DNA of 64,000 nucleotides, from positions 1-64,000 of the forward strand of contig MSGT01000064.1 in assembly GCA_001940825.1 (NCBI GenBank), in the 5' to 3' direction. Shown here piece after piece: positions 23,840 to 32,250 of the stretch (the stretch's first letter is position 1; each line of letters opens with the position of its first letter). The notes beneath the pieces were generated by a model, which was given only the letters and a program-made list of their open reading frames with translations, made no database searches and was not told where the DNA came from. Made by a program: the position numbers and the translations under genes. This DNA is from Sphaerochaeta sp. Phil3 (GTDB taxonomy: Bacteria; Spirochaetota; Spirochaetia; Sphaerochaetales; Sphaerochaetaceae).

Positions 23840-26800
23840 CGACAGCAACGAACACCTTTGCAAATTTCGACTTTCAAAGGTTCAGTGCCTTTTGCAGCAG
23901 AAACGGAATGAACCTTTTGGATCCAAAAGGAGATCTCACAGTCCAAGGCCAAGCTGTAATGGAGACCTCCAATTGCGTGGTCGCAGCCGGAGCTGGAAGC
24001 GGAAAGACAACGGTCCTCTCGTTCAGATTCCTACGAATGGTGGCCCAAGGGATATCTCCTGAGCGTATTTTGACTATAACCTTCACCAAAAAGGCCACCG
24101 CCGAGATGAAAAGCCGCATCTACGAGCTACTTCAAAAAGGCCATGAGGAGGGCCTTGTAAGCGACTCTTCCATGTCCAAATTCGCAGAGGTCTCGATCTC
24201 CACAGTGGACAGCTTCTGCTCAGAGGTCGTGAGGGCTTCAGCCGTGCACCAAGGGGTTCCTTCGAGTTTTAGGATAATGGATGACGACGACCTTGAAAGG
24301 ATGTCAGACTCAATCGTCCGTATGCTTCTCAACCGTCACTACAACGAACCTGTAGTTCAAAGGCTGTATTCGAACTTCAGCGTCGAGAACCTCAATGCAG
24401 TGTTCCTTGACCTTGCACGCAACCACCTGAACATAACAAAGCCAATCGACGTCCCACGCAGTATGGATACGCTAAAGGCATTGGTGACGGATAAGATCGC
24501 CCAGCTTGAGGATGAAAGACTCAATGCAAAGAGGGTCCGCAAGCAGCCTACCAAGGAAGAGCTTTTCTACATGAATGCATTGCATGATGCACCATTCATG
24601 GAAGCCTACTATGGCCTTGTGTGCGAGTACGAAGAGGAGCTCTTTTCAAGAAAGCGCACAGCAGGGGCTTTGTCCTTCAACGATGTAATGCAGCTTGCCA
24701 TTCGCATACTCAAGGACGAGGTCCACATCAGAGACCGTTTCAAGTCAAGGTTCGACAGCGTGATGGTGGACGAGTTCCAGGACAACAACGACGATTATAG
24801 AAAACTCATATATCTTTTGTGTGAAAGACAATATATTGAAGGGGCGGTTCGGACCTACGACAGCGAAGGCATCCCTGACCTACAAGCCCTTTCAAAAAAC
24901 AAGATATTCCTCGTAGGTGATGAAAAGCAGAGCATCTACCGCTTCAGGGGCGCCGATGTAAGCGTGTTCAAACGCCTGAGCTCCGAGATATGTACATCTC
25001 CAATAGAACTTAGGAAGAACTGGAGAAGCGAACCGGCGATAATCCATTTCTGCAACCATGCATTTCCCACCGTCATGGAGAACTTTGGAGAAGAGGACTA
25101 CGAAGCATCCTACATCCCTCTCGAGCCGCGCGATGCCATCATCCCCAGAAGCCGCATCGCACTCCTGCACCCAGACCTTTCCAACGAGGACACCACCGCA
25201 GGCCGTTCCAACATCGAATGCGAAGCCAATGTGGTGGCCCAACTCATAGCCGATATATGCTCAGGCAAGGCACCTTTCCTTGTGCCCGATGATTCTGATA
25301 AGACCCTTCTAAGACCTCCTCGACCAAACGAAATAGGTCTGCTTCTAAAGGTTGGTTCACACCAGGCGGTATTCGAGAAAGCCCTTACAGCAAAGGAAAT
25401 ACCATATACTGTGTCAGAGGCCCGCTCCCTTGTGAGCGACAGCGTAGCCAATGACTTCTACAGTGCGCTTCAGGCCTGCACCTACACATACGACCGCATA
25501 AGCTACGCTGCATACCTGAAATCGCCGTTCTGCTCGTTGAGCGACAGCGAGCTTCAGGTCGTGCTTGACGAGAAGAGAAGTTCTGAAGACCTACCTCAAA
25601 CGCTTTCGAGTCGTATTAAAAGGGCCAACGACAACCTTGCATCGCTGTTCAGGATTGCATCCGCAGGTTCTATATGCAGGACGTTGGACTATATGTGGTA
25701 CGACATGGGGTATAGAGGCTATATGCTTTCAAGGACCCTCAACAGGCCGTATGCCGATCATTTCGACTACCTGTACGCCCTTGCCGTTGACTACGATGCA
25801 AAAGGCCAGACGCTTGTAGACTTCCTTGACTACCTAAGACCTCTGCTTGGACGTGGAAGCATGAAGACAAAGGAAGTGACCGTTTTCAAGGAGGATGTCT
25901 CCGGCGTCCAGATAATGACAGTCCACAAGTCCAAGGGATTGGCCTTCAAAGTCGTCATAGTGGCTGACATGCACTCGGGAGCCAAAGGACCAAGTGGGTT
26001 CCAACCAAACAACTATAAGGTTGGCGATGATGTGTTCCTTTCCTATGAGCAAGGTACAGACTCCGTTGGGGCTATGCACAACCCTGTGAAGGACATCCTT
26101 TCTCCAAGGGAGAAGGGGATGGACAATGCAGAGACCAAACGCATCCTCTATGTAGCGGCCACAAGGGCGAGATACCACCTTGTATTCAGCGGCTGCATCG
26201 ACGAGAAGACTCCTCTCCATCCTGACCCTGAGAAGAAGAATGTCATGCTTACATATCTTCTACATTCCATTGGCTATGACCCTGCAACCTGGACAGGAAA
26301 CCTCAAAGGGGATGGCTTTGAGCTTGAAGAGCTATGCATGGAGCCTCGCTTCGTAGAACCTGCTGTCCATGACAAGGACAAAACGTTCTATAGAAGCGTG
26401 TTCGAGTCGGCAAATGTTCCAATTCTTCCAAACGGCATCGTCTCCAGGGCCGTGACTCAGCTTGGATCCGTTGAACCTGTACCAGAAGAGTCTCACGAAG
26501 CCTCAAGAAGGAGGCTTCCTTCCATTGCAAGCGACCCTGTGATAGCAAAGTATTCGTTCAACACCGGTTTTGGAACCCTTGTACACAAGTTGATAGAGGA
26601 TAGGATAAAAGGGCTGATCGAAGATGAGTCCCAACTACTTGGAATGCTTCCTGAAAAGGCTTGCGAAGAGGAGAAAAGCCTGCTTTTCAAGGATGCAAGG
26701 TCCATGGCCGATTCGTTCATGACAGGAAGGCTGTACGACAGCATACGTGGAAAAGAGCTTCTTTCAGAGAAGCGTTTCATAATGTTCGATGGCACATCCT

Positions 26801-27048
26801 TCATAGAGGGTGCCATTGACCTTTTGGCTGTAGGTGGGGACGGCATTGATGTAATAGACTTCAAGACGGACTCCTCTTGTTCCTATGAAGACCATAAGGT
26901 ACAGCTTGGACAGTATGTAAAGGCAGTATCCAGCATGTACAACCAAAGCCATGAGACACAAAGGAAGGTCAGAGCGTTCGTGTGCTATCTAAGAGATGTG
27001 GATTCCTATCTGGAGCTTTCCTTGGACAGAGGCATCGGTCTATGGTAG
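23836..27048 (+). CDS. addA: AddA-like UvrD-family helicase/nuclease
   Basis: 1070 residues. Superfamily 1A helicase: Walker A AAGAGSGKTTVLSF (motif I), TFTKKATAEMKSRI (Ia), VMVDEFQDNN (II), LVGDEKQSIYRFRGAD (III), MTVHKSKGLAFKVV (V) and YVAATRARYHLVFSG (VI). The C-terminus holds a second RecB-type nuclease, EGAIDLLAVGGDGIDVIDFKTD then QLGQYVKAV. Length and order match AddA. The motor and one nuclease of the end-resection complex with the gene upstream. Its last 43 bp overlap a convergent gene. Confidence 0.88.
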   Translation: MTTATNTFANFDFQRFSAFCSRNGMNLLDPKGDLTVQGQAVMETSNCVVAAGAGSGKTTVLSFRFLRMVAQGISPERILTITFTKKATAEMKSRIYELLQKGHEEGLVSDSSMSKFAEVSISTVDSFCSEVVRASAVHQGVPSSFRIMDDDDLERMSDSIVRMLLNRHYNEPVVQRLYSNFSVENLNAVFLDLARNHLNITKPIDVPRSMDTLKALVTDKIAQLEDERLNAKRVRKQPTKEELFYMNALHDAPFMEAYYGLVCEYEEELFSRKRTAGALSFNDVMQLAIRILKDEVHIRDRFKSRFDSVMVDEFQDNNDDYRKLIYLLCERQYIEGAVRTYDSEGIPDLQALSKNKIFLVGDEKQSIYRFRGADVSVFKRLSSEICTSPIELRKNWRSEPAIIHFCNHAFPTVMENFGEEDYEASYIPLEPRDAIIPRSRIALLHPDLSNEDTTAGRSNIECEANVVAQLIADICSGKAPFLVPDDSDKTLLRPPRPNEIGLLLKVGSHQAVFEKALTAKEIPYTVSEARSLVSDSVANDFYSALQACTYTYDRISYAAYLKSPFCSLSDSELQVVLDEKRSSEDLPQTLSSRIKRANDNLASLFRIASAGSICRTLDYMWYDMGYRGYMLSRTLNRPYADHFDYLYALAVDYDAKGQTLVDFLDYLRPLLGRGSMKTKEVTVFKEDVSGVQIMTVHKSKGLAFKVVIVADMHSGAKGPSGFQPNNYKVGDDVFLSYEQGTDSVGAMHNPVKDILSPREKGMDNAETKRILYVAATRARYHLVFSGCIDEKTPLHPDPEKKNVMLTYLLHSIGYDPATWTGNLKGDGFELEELCMEPRFVEPAVHDKDKTFYRSVFESANVPILPNGIVSRAVTQLGSVEPVPEESHEASRRRLPSIASDPVIAKYSFNTGFGTLVHKLIEDRIKGLIEDESQLLGMLPEKACEEEKSLLFKDARSMADSFMTGRLYDSIRGKELLSEKRFIMFDGTSFIEGAIDLLAVGGDGIDVIDFKTDSSCSYEDHKVQLGQYVKAVSSMYNQSHETQRKVRAFVCYLRDVDSYLELSLDRGIGLW

Positions 27049-27869
27049 AGAACGGCAAGCGTGCATACGGCAAGGCTTACTGCGGCCTGGACAAGTAGCA
27101 TTGGGCCTTCGTTGTTGGCCTGCGTGTAGAGTGCGTTCGTCTTGACTGCGGCGTTGTCGTATGTGAAGAACCATGCGTTGACAAGGTTGTTGGCTATATG
27201 GATTCCAAGTGCCGCACCTATGCTGCGGGTTCTAAGCGTCACAAGCATAAGTACAAATCCCATCATGAAATAGAATGCCATGGCATAGAACGCACCTGAT
27301 CCTGCGACCTCTGGATTGGAAAAATGCGCTATTGCAAAAAGAAGTGCACTTGCAAGGCAGTAGTACAGCATGTTGAGCGGGCGTGTCTCCATGTCGTCGT
27401 TTACGAAGTGGGCTATGTACGCCCTTGTGAGCAGCTCTTCAAGGAACGCCGCAGCAACAACAAGTACAAGGGCTAGCGTCCAGTCCAGGATCCACCCTTG
27501 TGCATCAAGGGTATACTTGAAATCCTGAGGATTCACTGCCATTGCAATGAAGTTCATTGAAAGCTGCACCCCCAGCATGACGGCAAATCCAATGGCAAAG
27601 CCTCTCCAATCGAGCTTTCCGTCTTCGCCAAGCATCCTCTTTGCTGGAAAGTTGAGAAAACGTTGTACCACAAGGAGCGCAAGGACTATGAAAAGCGCAT
27701 AGCTTATGATGTTCAGCAGAATCTCCATGCGTGGGCTTTCTGCATAGCTTGGCATGGCTACGGAAAAGAACCTCCACAGCGTATAGATGAGAGGAATTCC
27801 AAAGAACCATTTTGCGAGCCTGCTCATCTTTTCCTTCGGATACATTGGTTTGCGTGGTTTGTCGTTCAT
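27006..27869 (-). CDS. CPBP-family intramembrane protease
   Basis: 287 residues, about seven to eight hydrophobic segments. The three diagnostic motifs are present: AFLEELLTRAYI (EExxxR), AIAHFS (His), and LGIHIANNLVNAW (HxxxN). These Rce1/Abi-like glutamic proteases act in the membrane on unknown substrates, sometimes for bacteriocin immunity. Stand-alone; converges with addA with a 43-bp overlap. Confidence 0.85.
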   Translation of the reverse strand: MNDKPRKPMYPKEKMSRLAKWFFGIPLIYTLWRFFSVAMPSYAESPRMEILLNIISYALFIVLALLVVQRFLNFPAKRMLGEDGKLDWRGFAIGFAVMLGVQLSMNFIAMAVNPQDFKYTLDAQGWILDWTLALVLVVAAAFLEELLTRAYIAHFVNDDMETRPLNMLYYCLASALLFAIAHFSNPEVAGSGAFYAMAFYFMMGFVLMLVTLRTRSIGAALGIHIANNLVNAWFFTYDNAAVKTNALYTQANNEGPMLLVQAAVSLAVCTLAVLYHRPMPLSKESSR

Positions 27870-27902
27870 GCTGTGCTTCCTTTATGCTACTTTATGCTAC
27901 CT

Positions 27903-28373
27903 TTATGCTTCCTTGAAACGCTTTTTGTTCGCTTTCATGTACAGCCCAATGAACGGACTGCCGTCTGCAAGTCTTATGGATTCCTTCGAAACGTCCCTGC
28001 AGATTTCTTCAAGCGTTTTGTCATCTGAGGAAACGGCTTTGCTGTAGCTTGGAAGGCATCCTATCTGCGAACACAATCTATTGACCACCTTGAGCGCATA
28101 CTGAGGCTTTGCAGACCCTTCGCACACGCATATGGAGAAAAGGTACTCCAGCCCCTTGAGCTCTATCGAACCCAACCCTTCCCTGATGAAACGTACCATT
28201 CTGTCGCTTATATCCTTGCCACACTTGAAATAGACAAGACCTATCGAATCAACTTCTTCAAGCACCACCGGGGCTTCCATGGCGTTCTCAAGCTTCACGG
28301 TATCGCCGTCTGAAGCTTGTGCAATCCTCTTTGCAATGGCCTCTAGACCTTCTTCATATACGATTCTTACCAT
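27903..28373 (-). CDS. unknown soluble protein, flavodoxin-like segment
   Basis: 156 residues, starting at the ATG 6 nt after AAAGGAGG. The first part (MVRIVYEEGLEAIAKRIAQ ... VYFKCGKDIS) and the later FSICVCEGSAKPQYALKVVN are reminiscent of a flavodoxin-like fold, but there is no FMN-binding loop I can point to. It follows aroA by 27 nt in the same operon. No function assigned. Confidence 0.55.
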   Translation of the reverse strand: MVRIVYEEGLEAIAKRIAQASDGDTVKLENAMEAPVVLEEVDSIGLVYFKCGKDISDRMVRFIREGLGSIELKGLEYLFSICVCEGSAKPQYALKVVNRLCSQIGCLPSYSKAVSSDDKTLEEICRDVSKESIRLADGSPFIGLYMKANKKRFKEA

Positions 28374-28400
28374 GAAATCCTCCTTTTGGGCCATCATTTC

Positions 28401-29726
28401 TTAGACCGATGTCTTTGAGTTGAGGCTTGTCTTTGGATCCTCTTCATTTGAGACCGATACCTTTGCCAACAGCTCGAAGAACGTTGGGAATGTAACCGCA
28501 GCGGCCTGTGCACCCCTTATTGTAAGGCTTCCTGCGCTTCTTAGGGAAGCCAACGCCATGGACATTGCTATCCTGTGGTCATTGCAGCCGTCTATCTCCT
28601 TTGCGGTGAAACCTTCTACGGGGTGTATCTCAAGCCCATCATCCAGTTCGACTGCACTGCCACCAAGTTCGTTTATGCAATGAGCCATCGTTGCAATGCG
28701 GTCCGTTTCCTTGAGCCTTGCCTGCTTTACGTTGTATAGCTTGGTTTCCCCATCCGCAAAGCATGATGCAACGGCAAGGGCAGGAAGCGCATCAGGTATG
28801 TCGTTGATGTCGAACTCTCCGGCTTTGAGCCTTTGCGGCCCGTTTAGCGTGACGCCGCTTCCGCTCCATTCTACAGTGCAGCCCATTTGCTCAAGTACGC
28901 TCAGCACCGCTTTGTCTCCCTGCGGGTCGCTCCTGTCAAGGCCGTTGACCGTTATGGTTCCTCCTGTCATGGCTGCGGCGCAGAAGAAGAACGTTGCAGA
29001 TGAATAGTCTCCTCCAATGCATTCTGTGAATGGTTTGTAATGCTGGTTCCCCTTGATATGGAACAACGATAGCTCATCGTTGTATGAATAGTCCATTTTC
29101 TGCTTTCCAAGCCAGTATTGGGTCATCCTTACATAGGGTTTCTCGTTCAGAAGCGGCACTTCTATGGTGGAGTCGCTCTGCGCCATGGGACAAGCCAGAA
29201 GAAGCGCCGACAGGTATTGGCTGGTCCTGCATTCAATTGATGTTCTGCCTCCGTCGAGCGGTCCATGTATTGTAAACGGGATTGTTGTGGAATCTTTTGG
29301 TTCTATGGTTGCACCTAGGTCTCTGAGGCTTTCCAGAAGCGGCTCTATTGGTCTTTTCAATAGCTGTTCGTCTCCTGAGAACCTTATGCTTTTTGAAGTG
29401 CAACCTGCTGCGCACATTGCACTTGCAAGGTATAAGGTGGTGCCGCTGTTGGCGCAGTCGATTGTGATTTCCTCTTTTTCGCTTGCAATGGCGGTTGAGT
29501 CTATGACAAGCGTGGGCACAGGGATATCGGTCTTGAATGTTATGCGTGCGCCAAGGCGTCTACAAAGCTCTATGCAGGCCTGCGTGTCCTGTGAGTCCAA
29601 TGCGTTGTGAAGCGTGCTGATCCCGTTCGCGAATAGTGCTATGAGCAGGGCGCGTATGGTGTGGCTTTTCGAGCCAGGTATGTCTATCGTGCCGCAGATG
29701 CGTGCCGGTCTTAGCGTTATGTCCAT
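28401..29726 (-). CDS. aroA: 3-phosphoshikimate 1-carboxyvinyltransferase (EPSP synthase)
   Basis: 441 residues. Joins shikimate 3-phosphate and PEP in the chorismate pathway. Seen: IDIPGSKSHTIRALLIALFA (S3P site), DCANSGTTLYLASAM (PEP-site loop), RTSQYLSALLLACPMA, YSSATFFFCAAAM, the catalytic Asp in NDIPDALPALAVAS, and ARLKETDRIATMA. The variant NSGTTLYLAS in place of NAGTAMRPL is a class-II-like loop and may lower glyphosate sensitivity. A promoter at 29760-29788 abuts the left end of transposon 2. Confidence 0.93.
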   Translation of the reverse strand: MDITLRPARICGTIDIPGSKSHTIRALLIALFANGISTLHNALDSQDTQACIELCRRLGARITFKTDIPVPTLVIDSTAIASEKEEITIDCANSGTTLYLASAMCAAGCTSKSIRFSGDEQLLKRPIEPLLESLRDLGATIEPKDSTTIPFTIHGPLDGGRTSIECRTSQYLSALLLACPMAQSDSTIEVPLLNEKPYVRMTQYWLGKQKMDYSYNDELSLFHIKGNQHYKPFTECIGGDYSSATFFFCAAAMTGGTITVNGLDRSDPQGDKAVLSVLEQMGCTVEWSGSGVTLNGPQRLKAGEFDINDIPDALPALAVASCFADGETKLYNVKQARLKETDRIATMAHCINELGGSAVELDDGLEIHPVEGFTAKEIDGCNDHRIAMSMALASLRSAGSLTIRGAQAAAVTFPTFFELLAKVSVSNEEDPKTSLNSKTSV

Positions 29727-29759
29727 GTCGTTCCTTCTTTGTGGATTCTGCCTTCGCTG

Positions 29760-29788
29760 ATTCTACTGTGAAATGCATCGAAGCTCAA
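29760..29788 (-). promoter_or_regulatory. aroA promoter next to transposon end
   Basis: Minus strand TTGAGC (29783-29788), 17 bp, TAGAAT (29760-29765), 34 bp upstream of the aroA ATG. The transposon array begins 2 bp beyond the -35 box. Confidence 0.65.
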
Positions 29789-29789
29789 A

Positions 29790-29857
29790 CGGGCTTGCTG
29801 GGCTGTTGGGGCTTACTGGGCGCTTAGGGCCTATTGGGCTGTTGAAGACTGTTGAAT
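29790..29857. repeat. class 2 array, left copy
   Basis: Six 9-nt units (GGGCTTGCT, GGGCTGTTG, GGGCTTACT, GGGCGCTTA, GGGCCTATT, GGGCTGTTG) followed by the inner end motif AAGACTGTTGAAT. Confidence 0.85.
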
Positions 29858-29926
29858 TTATGTGAGTGTGAATGGAAACGACAGGTTTCTTGTATATGGA
29901 TATGTAGTAGAAGAAAGGAGGTTCCT

Positions 29927-30652
29927 ATGGGACGACGAATTGATTTAAACAACTACTTGCAGGATGGAAAGACCCGTACGAATGCGGGGAATTCGAAACA
30001 CGGAAAGATCGACAAGACAGGCAGGTGCTATCATGCAACACAGCAGACATGGTGCAAGGAACCTGTATTCAACAGGGACATAGCGGTGTACAGGCATACG
30101 ATGCTGTGTCAGTTGTGCATAGAGTTCAACGTTGTGATTCTTTTCTCCGTTACGATGCCAAACCATACGCATGACGTTTTGTTTTCAGATAATTGGGAGA
30201 ACATCGCCACTGTATTGAAAGTCCTTAATTCCGCTGTGACCAGATATGTCTACAGAAAAGACCCTAAAAGGAAGGAAAAGGGAAAACCTGTTTTCAATTC
30301 AAGGCCTACATACAGCATAGTCACTACAATCGACTATCTGTTTTTTCTTGGCAGATACCTTTTGTGGAATGTTGAACAGTTGGAAAATGAAGGCAGGTTC
30401 GTCCCATACTCATGCTTTTGGATGTTTGAGAAGGATCATTTCTCCGAGCCTTACAAAAGGAATATCTACAATGATTTGTTTGGATTCGAACCAAAGGAGC
30501 TCTTTGAATTCTATAGAACCCATAGCAAGGGGGAAGTGTATGATATTTCCAAAAAGCTTTTCTGCGATTGGACACAGGAGATGAACGAAGAGGTGTTCCG
30601 TGCGCAAACGGTACGGATTCAACAGTCTTCAACAGCCCCAACAGCCCAGTGA
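29927..30652 (+). CDS. RAYT/IS200-like Y1 transposase 2
   Basis: 241 residues, clearly homologous to transposase 1: TGRCYHATQQTWCKEPVF, FNVVILFSVTMPNHTHDVL with HUH-type His at H80/H82, and candidate catalytic Tyr Y144 in FFLGRYLLWN, again 62 residues after the second His. RBS AAAGGAGG 5 nt before the ATG. The C-terminal residues RIQQSSTAPTAQ are encoded by the right array, just as in copy 1. Mobilisation of the arrays is inferred from the RAYT family. Confidence 0.75.
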   Translation: MGRRIDLNNYLQDGKTRTNAGNSKHGKIDKTGRCYHATQQTWCKEPVFNRDIAVYRHTMLCQLCIEFNVVILFSVTMPNHTHDVLFSDNWENIATVLKVLNSAVTRYVYRKDPKRKEKGKPVFNSRPTYSIVTTIDYLFFLGRYLLWNVEQLENEGRFVPYSCFWMFEKDHFSEPYKRNIYNDLFGFEPKELFEFYRTHSKGEVYDISKKLFCDWTQEMNEEVFRAQTVRIQQSSTAPTAQ

Positions 30653-30706
30653 GCCCGAAAAGCCCAATAGGCCCTAAGCGCCCAGTAAGCCCCAATAGCC
30701 CTATTG
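30617..30706. repeat. class 2 array, right copy (inverted)
   Basis: It begins with the inverted inner motif ATTCAACAGTCTTCAAC and continues outward as about eight CCC-containing 9-nt units; weak similarity extends to about 30731. The first 36 bp also code for the transposase C-terminus. Confidence 0.85.
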
Positions 30707-30779
30707 GTCTCAACCGCCACAAGCGCCCGTTTTGCAAGTTCCTCTTGACCATTGCATGAAGAAAGGACAGACTCAAGGC

Positions 30780-32222
30780 ATGTCTAAAACGAACCCCAAA
30801 GAAAAGAACCCTAACAACAATGCAGAAGTGAAACGCCTTTATATAGAGAATTTGGGATGCGCCAAGAACCAGGTGGATGCAGAGGTCATGGCCCACAACC
30901 TCAAAGCAAGTGGTTGGCAGCTCGTGGATGATGCAGCGCAGGCGGACCTCATTATAGTCAATACATGCGGCTTCATAGAGAGTGCAAGGGAGCAGTCCAT
31001 AGACAGCTTCTTCTCGCTAAGGGAATTGAATCCAAAGGCAAAGATGATAGTATCGGGATGCCTTGCCCAAAGGTATGCAAACGAACTTGCGGATCAGCTT
31101 CCCGAGGCGGACGGAATATTTGGCAATAGGGACCTTTCTGAGATAAACGGGTTTGTGGATGGGCTTGAGGAATGCAAAGAGGGATCCCAAAATGGAACAC
31201 CAAAGCCAAAGACTTCGAAAGGGCCAAAGACCCAGCAGCCAAAGGCAAAGGTCCTTGTTCCGGAGTATCCAGACCCTGATGCTGAAAGCGACGAAAGGGA
31301 TAGACTCTTCAACTTTCCTGGAAGCGCGTATCTTAAGATATCGGAAGGATGCAACCATAGATGCGGCTACTGCGCCATCCCCCTTATAAGAGGTTCTCTT
31401 AGGTCAAGGCCAAAGGATGCTGTGCTCAAAGAAGCCAAAAGACTCATATCAACAGGCATAAAGGAGATAAACCTCATAGCGCAGGACCTTGCGGCATATG
31501 GAACCGATTGGGACGGCAAGAGCCACTTCTGCGATCTGTTGGCTAGTATAACTGCCATAGAAGGGGACTTCAGAGTCAGGATGCTGTACATACACCCTGA
31601 TGCATTCCCCATGGAACTTCTAGACATTGTGAAGAGCAACCCAAAAGTGATTCCATACTTCGACATACCATTCCAGCATGCAAGCCCAAACATACTAAGG
31701 CCAATGAAACGAACAGGAAGCAGGGAAGTATACTCCAATCTCATAGACACCATACGCAGGGAGATCCCGCAGTGCGTCATAAGGACCACCATAATGCTGG
31801 GCTTCCCAGGAGAGACTCAGGAGGACTTCGACGAGGTCTACAAGTTCGTGGAGCACTGCAGGTTCAACTGGATGGGTTCGTTCCTCTATTCAAGGGAGGA
31901 GGGTACATATGCCTGGGACCTTACCAACGAAGAGGAGCACAAGGCTCTCATAAAGAAAGCTAAGGTCTGGCAGAGAAAGCTTCAGAGACTTCAGGAGAAG
32001 ATATCGAGCGAAAAGCTCAAGGAGTTCGTTGGAAACGAGTACGATGTACTTATAGAGGAACTCATAGAGGGCGAGGACCTTGCCATTGGAAGAATCTGGG
32101 CCCAGGCTCCGGAGGTGGATGGGCTCACCGTTGTGATGGGACGCGACATGATACCCGGCAACGTCTACAGATGTGGAATCACCAAAGTCAACGGCGTCGA
32201 CCTTGAGGCCGTCAAGATATGA
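30780..32222 (+). CDS. rimO: ribosomal protein S12 methylthiotransferase
   Basis: About 480 residues. A radical SAM enzyme that methylthiolates an Asp of ribosomal protein S12. Domains: UPF0004 (YIENLGCAKNQVDAEVM ... VNTCGFIESA ... VSGCLAQRY with three cluster Cys), radical SAM (KISEGCNHRCGYCAIPLIRG, CxxxCxxC), and a C-terminal TRAM domain. A linker of about 45 residues rich in Pro/Lys/Gln (KPKTSKGPKTQQPKAK) separates the first two domains and is longer than usual. The start at 30780 is chosen from family alignment; earlier in-frame starts exist within the repeat-derived leader. Confidence 0.9.
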   Translation: MSKTNPKEKNPNNNAEVKRLYIENLGCAKNQVDAEVMAHNLKASGWQLVDDAAQADLIIVNTCGFIESAREQSIDSFFSLRELNPKAKMIVSGCLAQRYANELADQLPEADGIFGNRDLSEINGFVDGLEECKEGSQNGTPKPKTSKGPKTQQPKAKVLVPEYPDPDAESDERDRLFNFPGSAYLKISEGCNHRCGYCAIPLIRGSLRSRPKDAVLKEAKRLISTGIKEINLIAQDLAAYGTDWDGKSHFCDLLASITAIEGDFRVRMLYIHPDAFPMELLDIVKSNPKVIPYFDIPFQHASPNILRPMKRTGSREVYSNLIDTIRREIPQCVIRTTIMLGFPGETQEDFDEVYKFVEHCRFNWMGSFLYSREEGTYAWDLTNEEEHKALIKKAKVWQRKLQRLQEKISSEKLKEFVGNEYDVLIEELIEGEDLAIGRIWAQAPEVDGLTVVMGRDMIPGNVYRCGITKVNGVDLEAVKI

Positions 32223-32250
32223 GCCGGAATGCAAGCCAAGAGAGCTAAAC

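Larger units (their letters stand above)
29790..30706 (+). mobile_element. RAYT-type transposon 2 with paired inverted 9-nt arrays
   Basis: A second Y1 transposase gene lies between inverted arrays of 9-nt units (29790-29857 and 30617-30706). Reading inward, both close with TTGAAGACTGTTGAAT. The array units (GGGCNTNNN) and inner motif differ from transposon 1, so this is a distinct class. It sits between the aroA promoter and rimO. Confidence 0.7.

Noticed and set aside
21005-27048. RecBC rather than AddAB
   Set aside because: Both subunits have a nuclease and the first has the Cys cluster, with no RecD or Chi-type third subunit.
29852-29926. Longer start for transposase 2
   Set aside because: It begins inside the left array without an RBS; the ATG at 29927 has a perfect AAAGGAGG.
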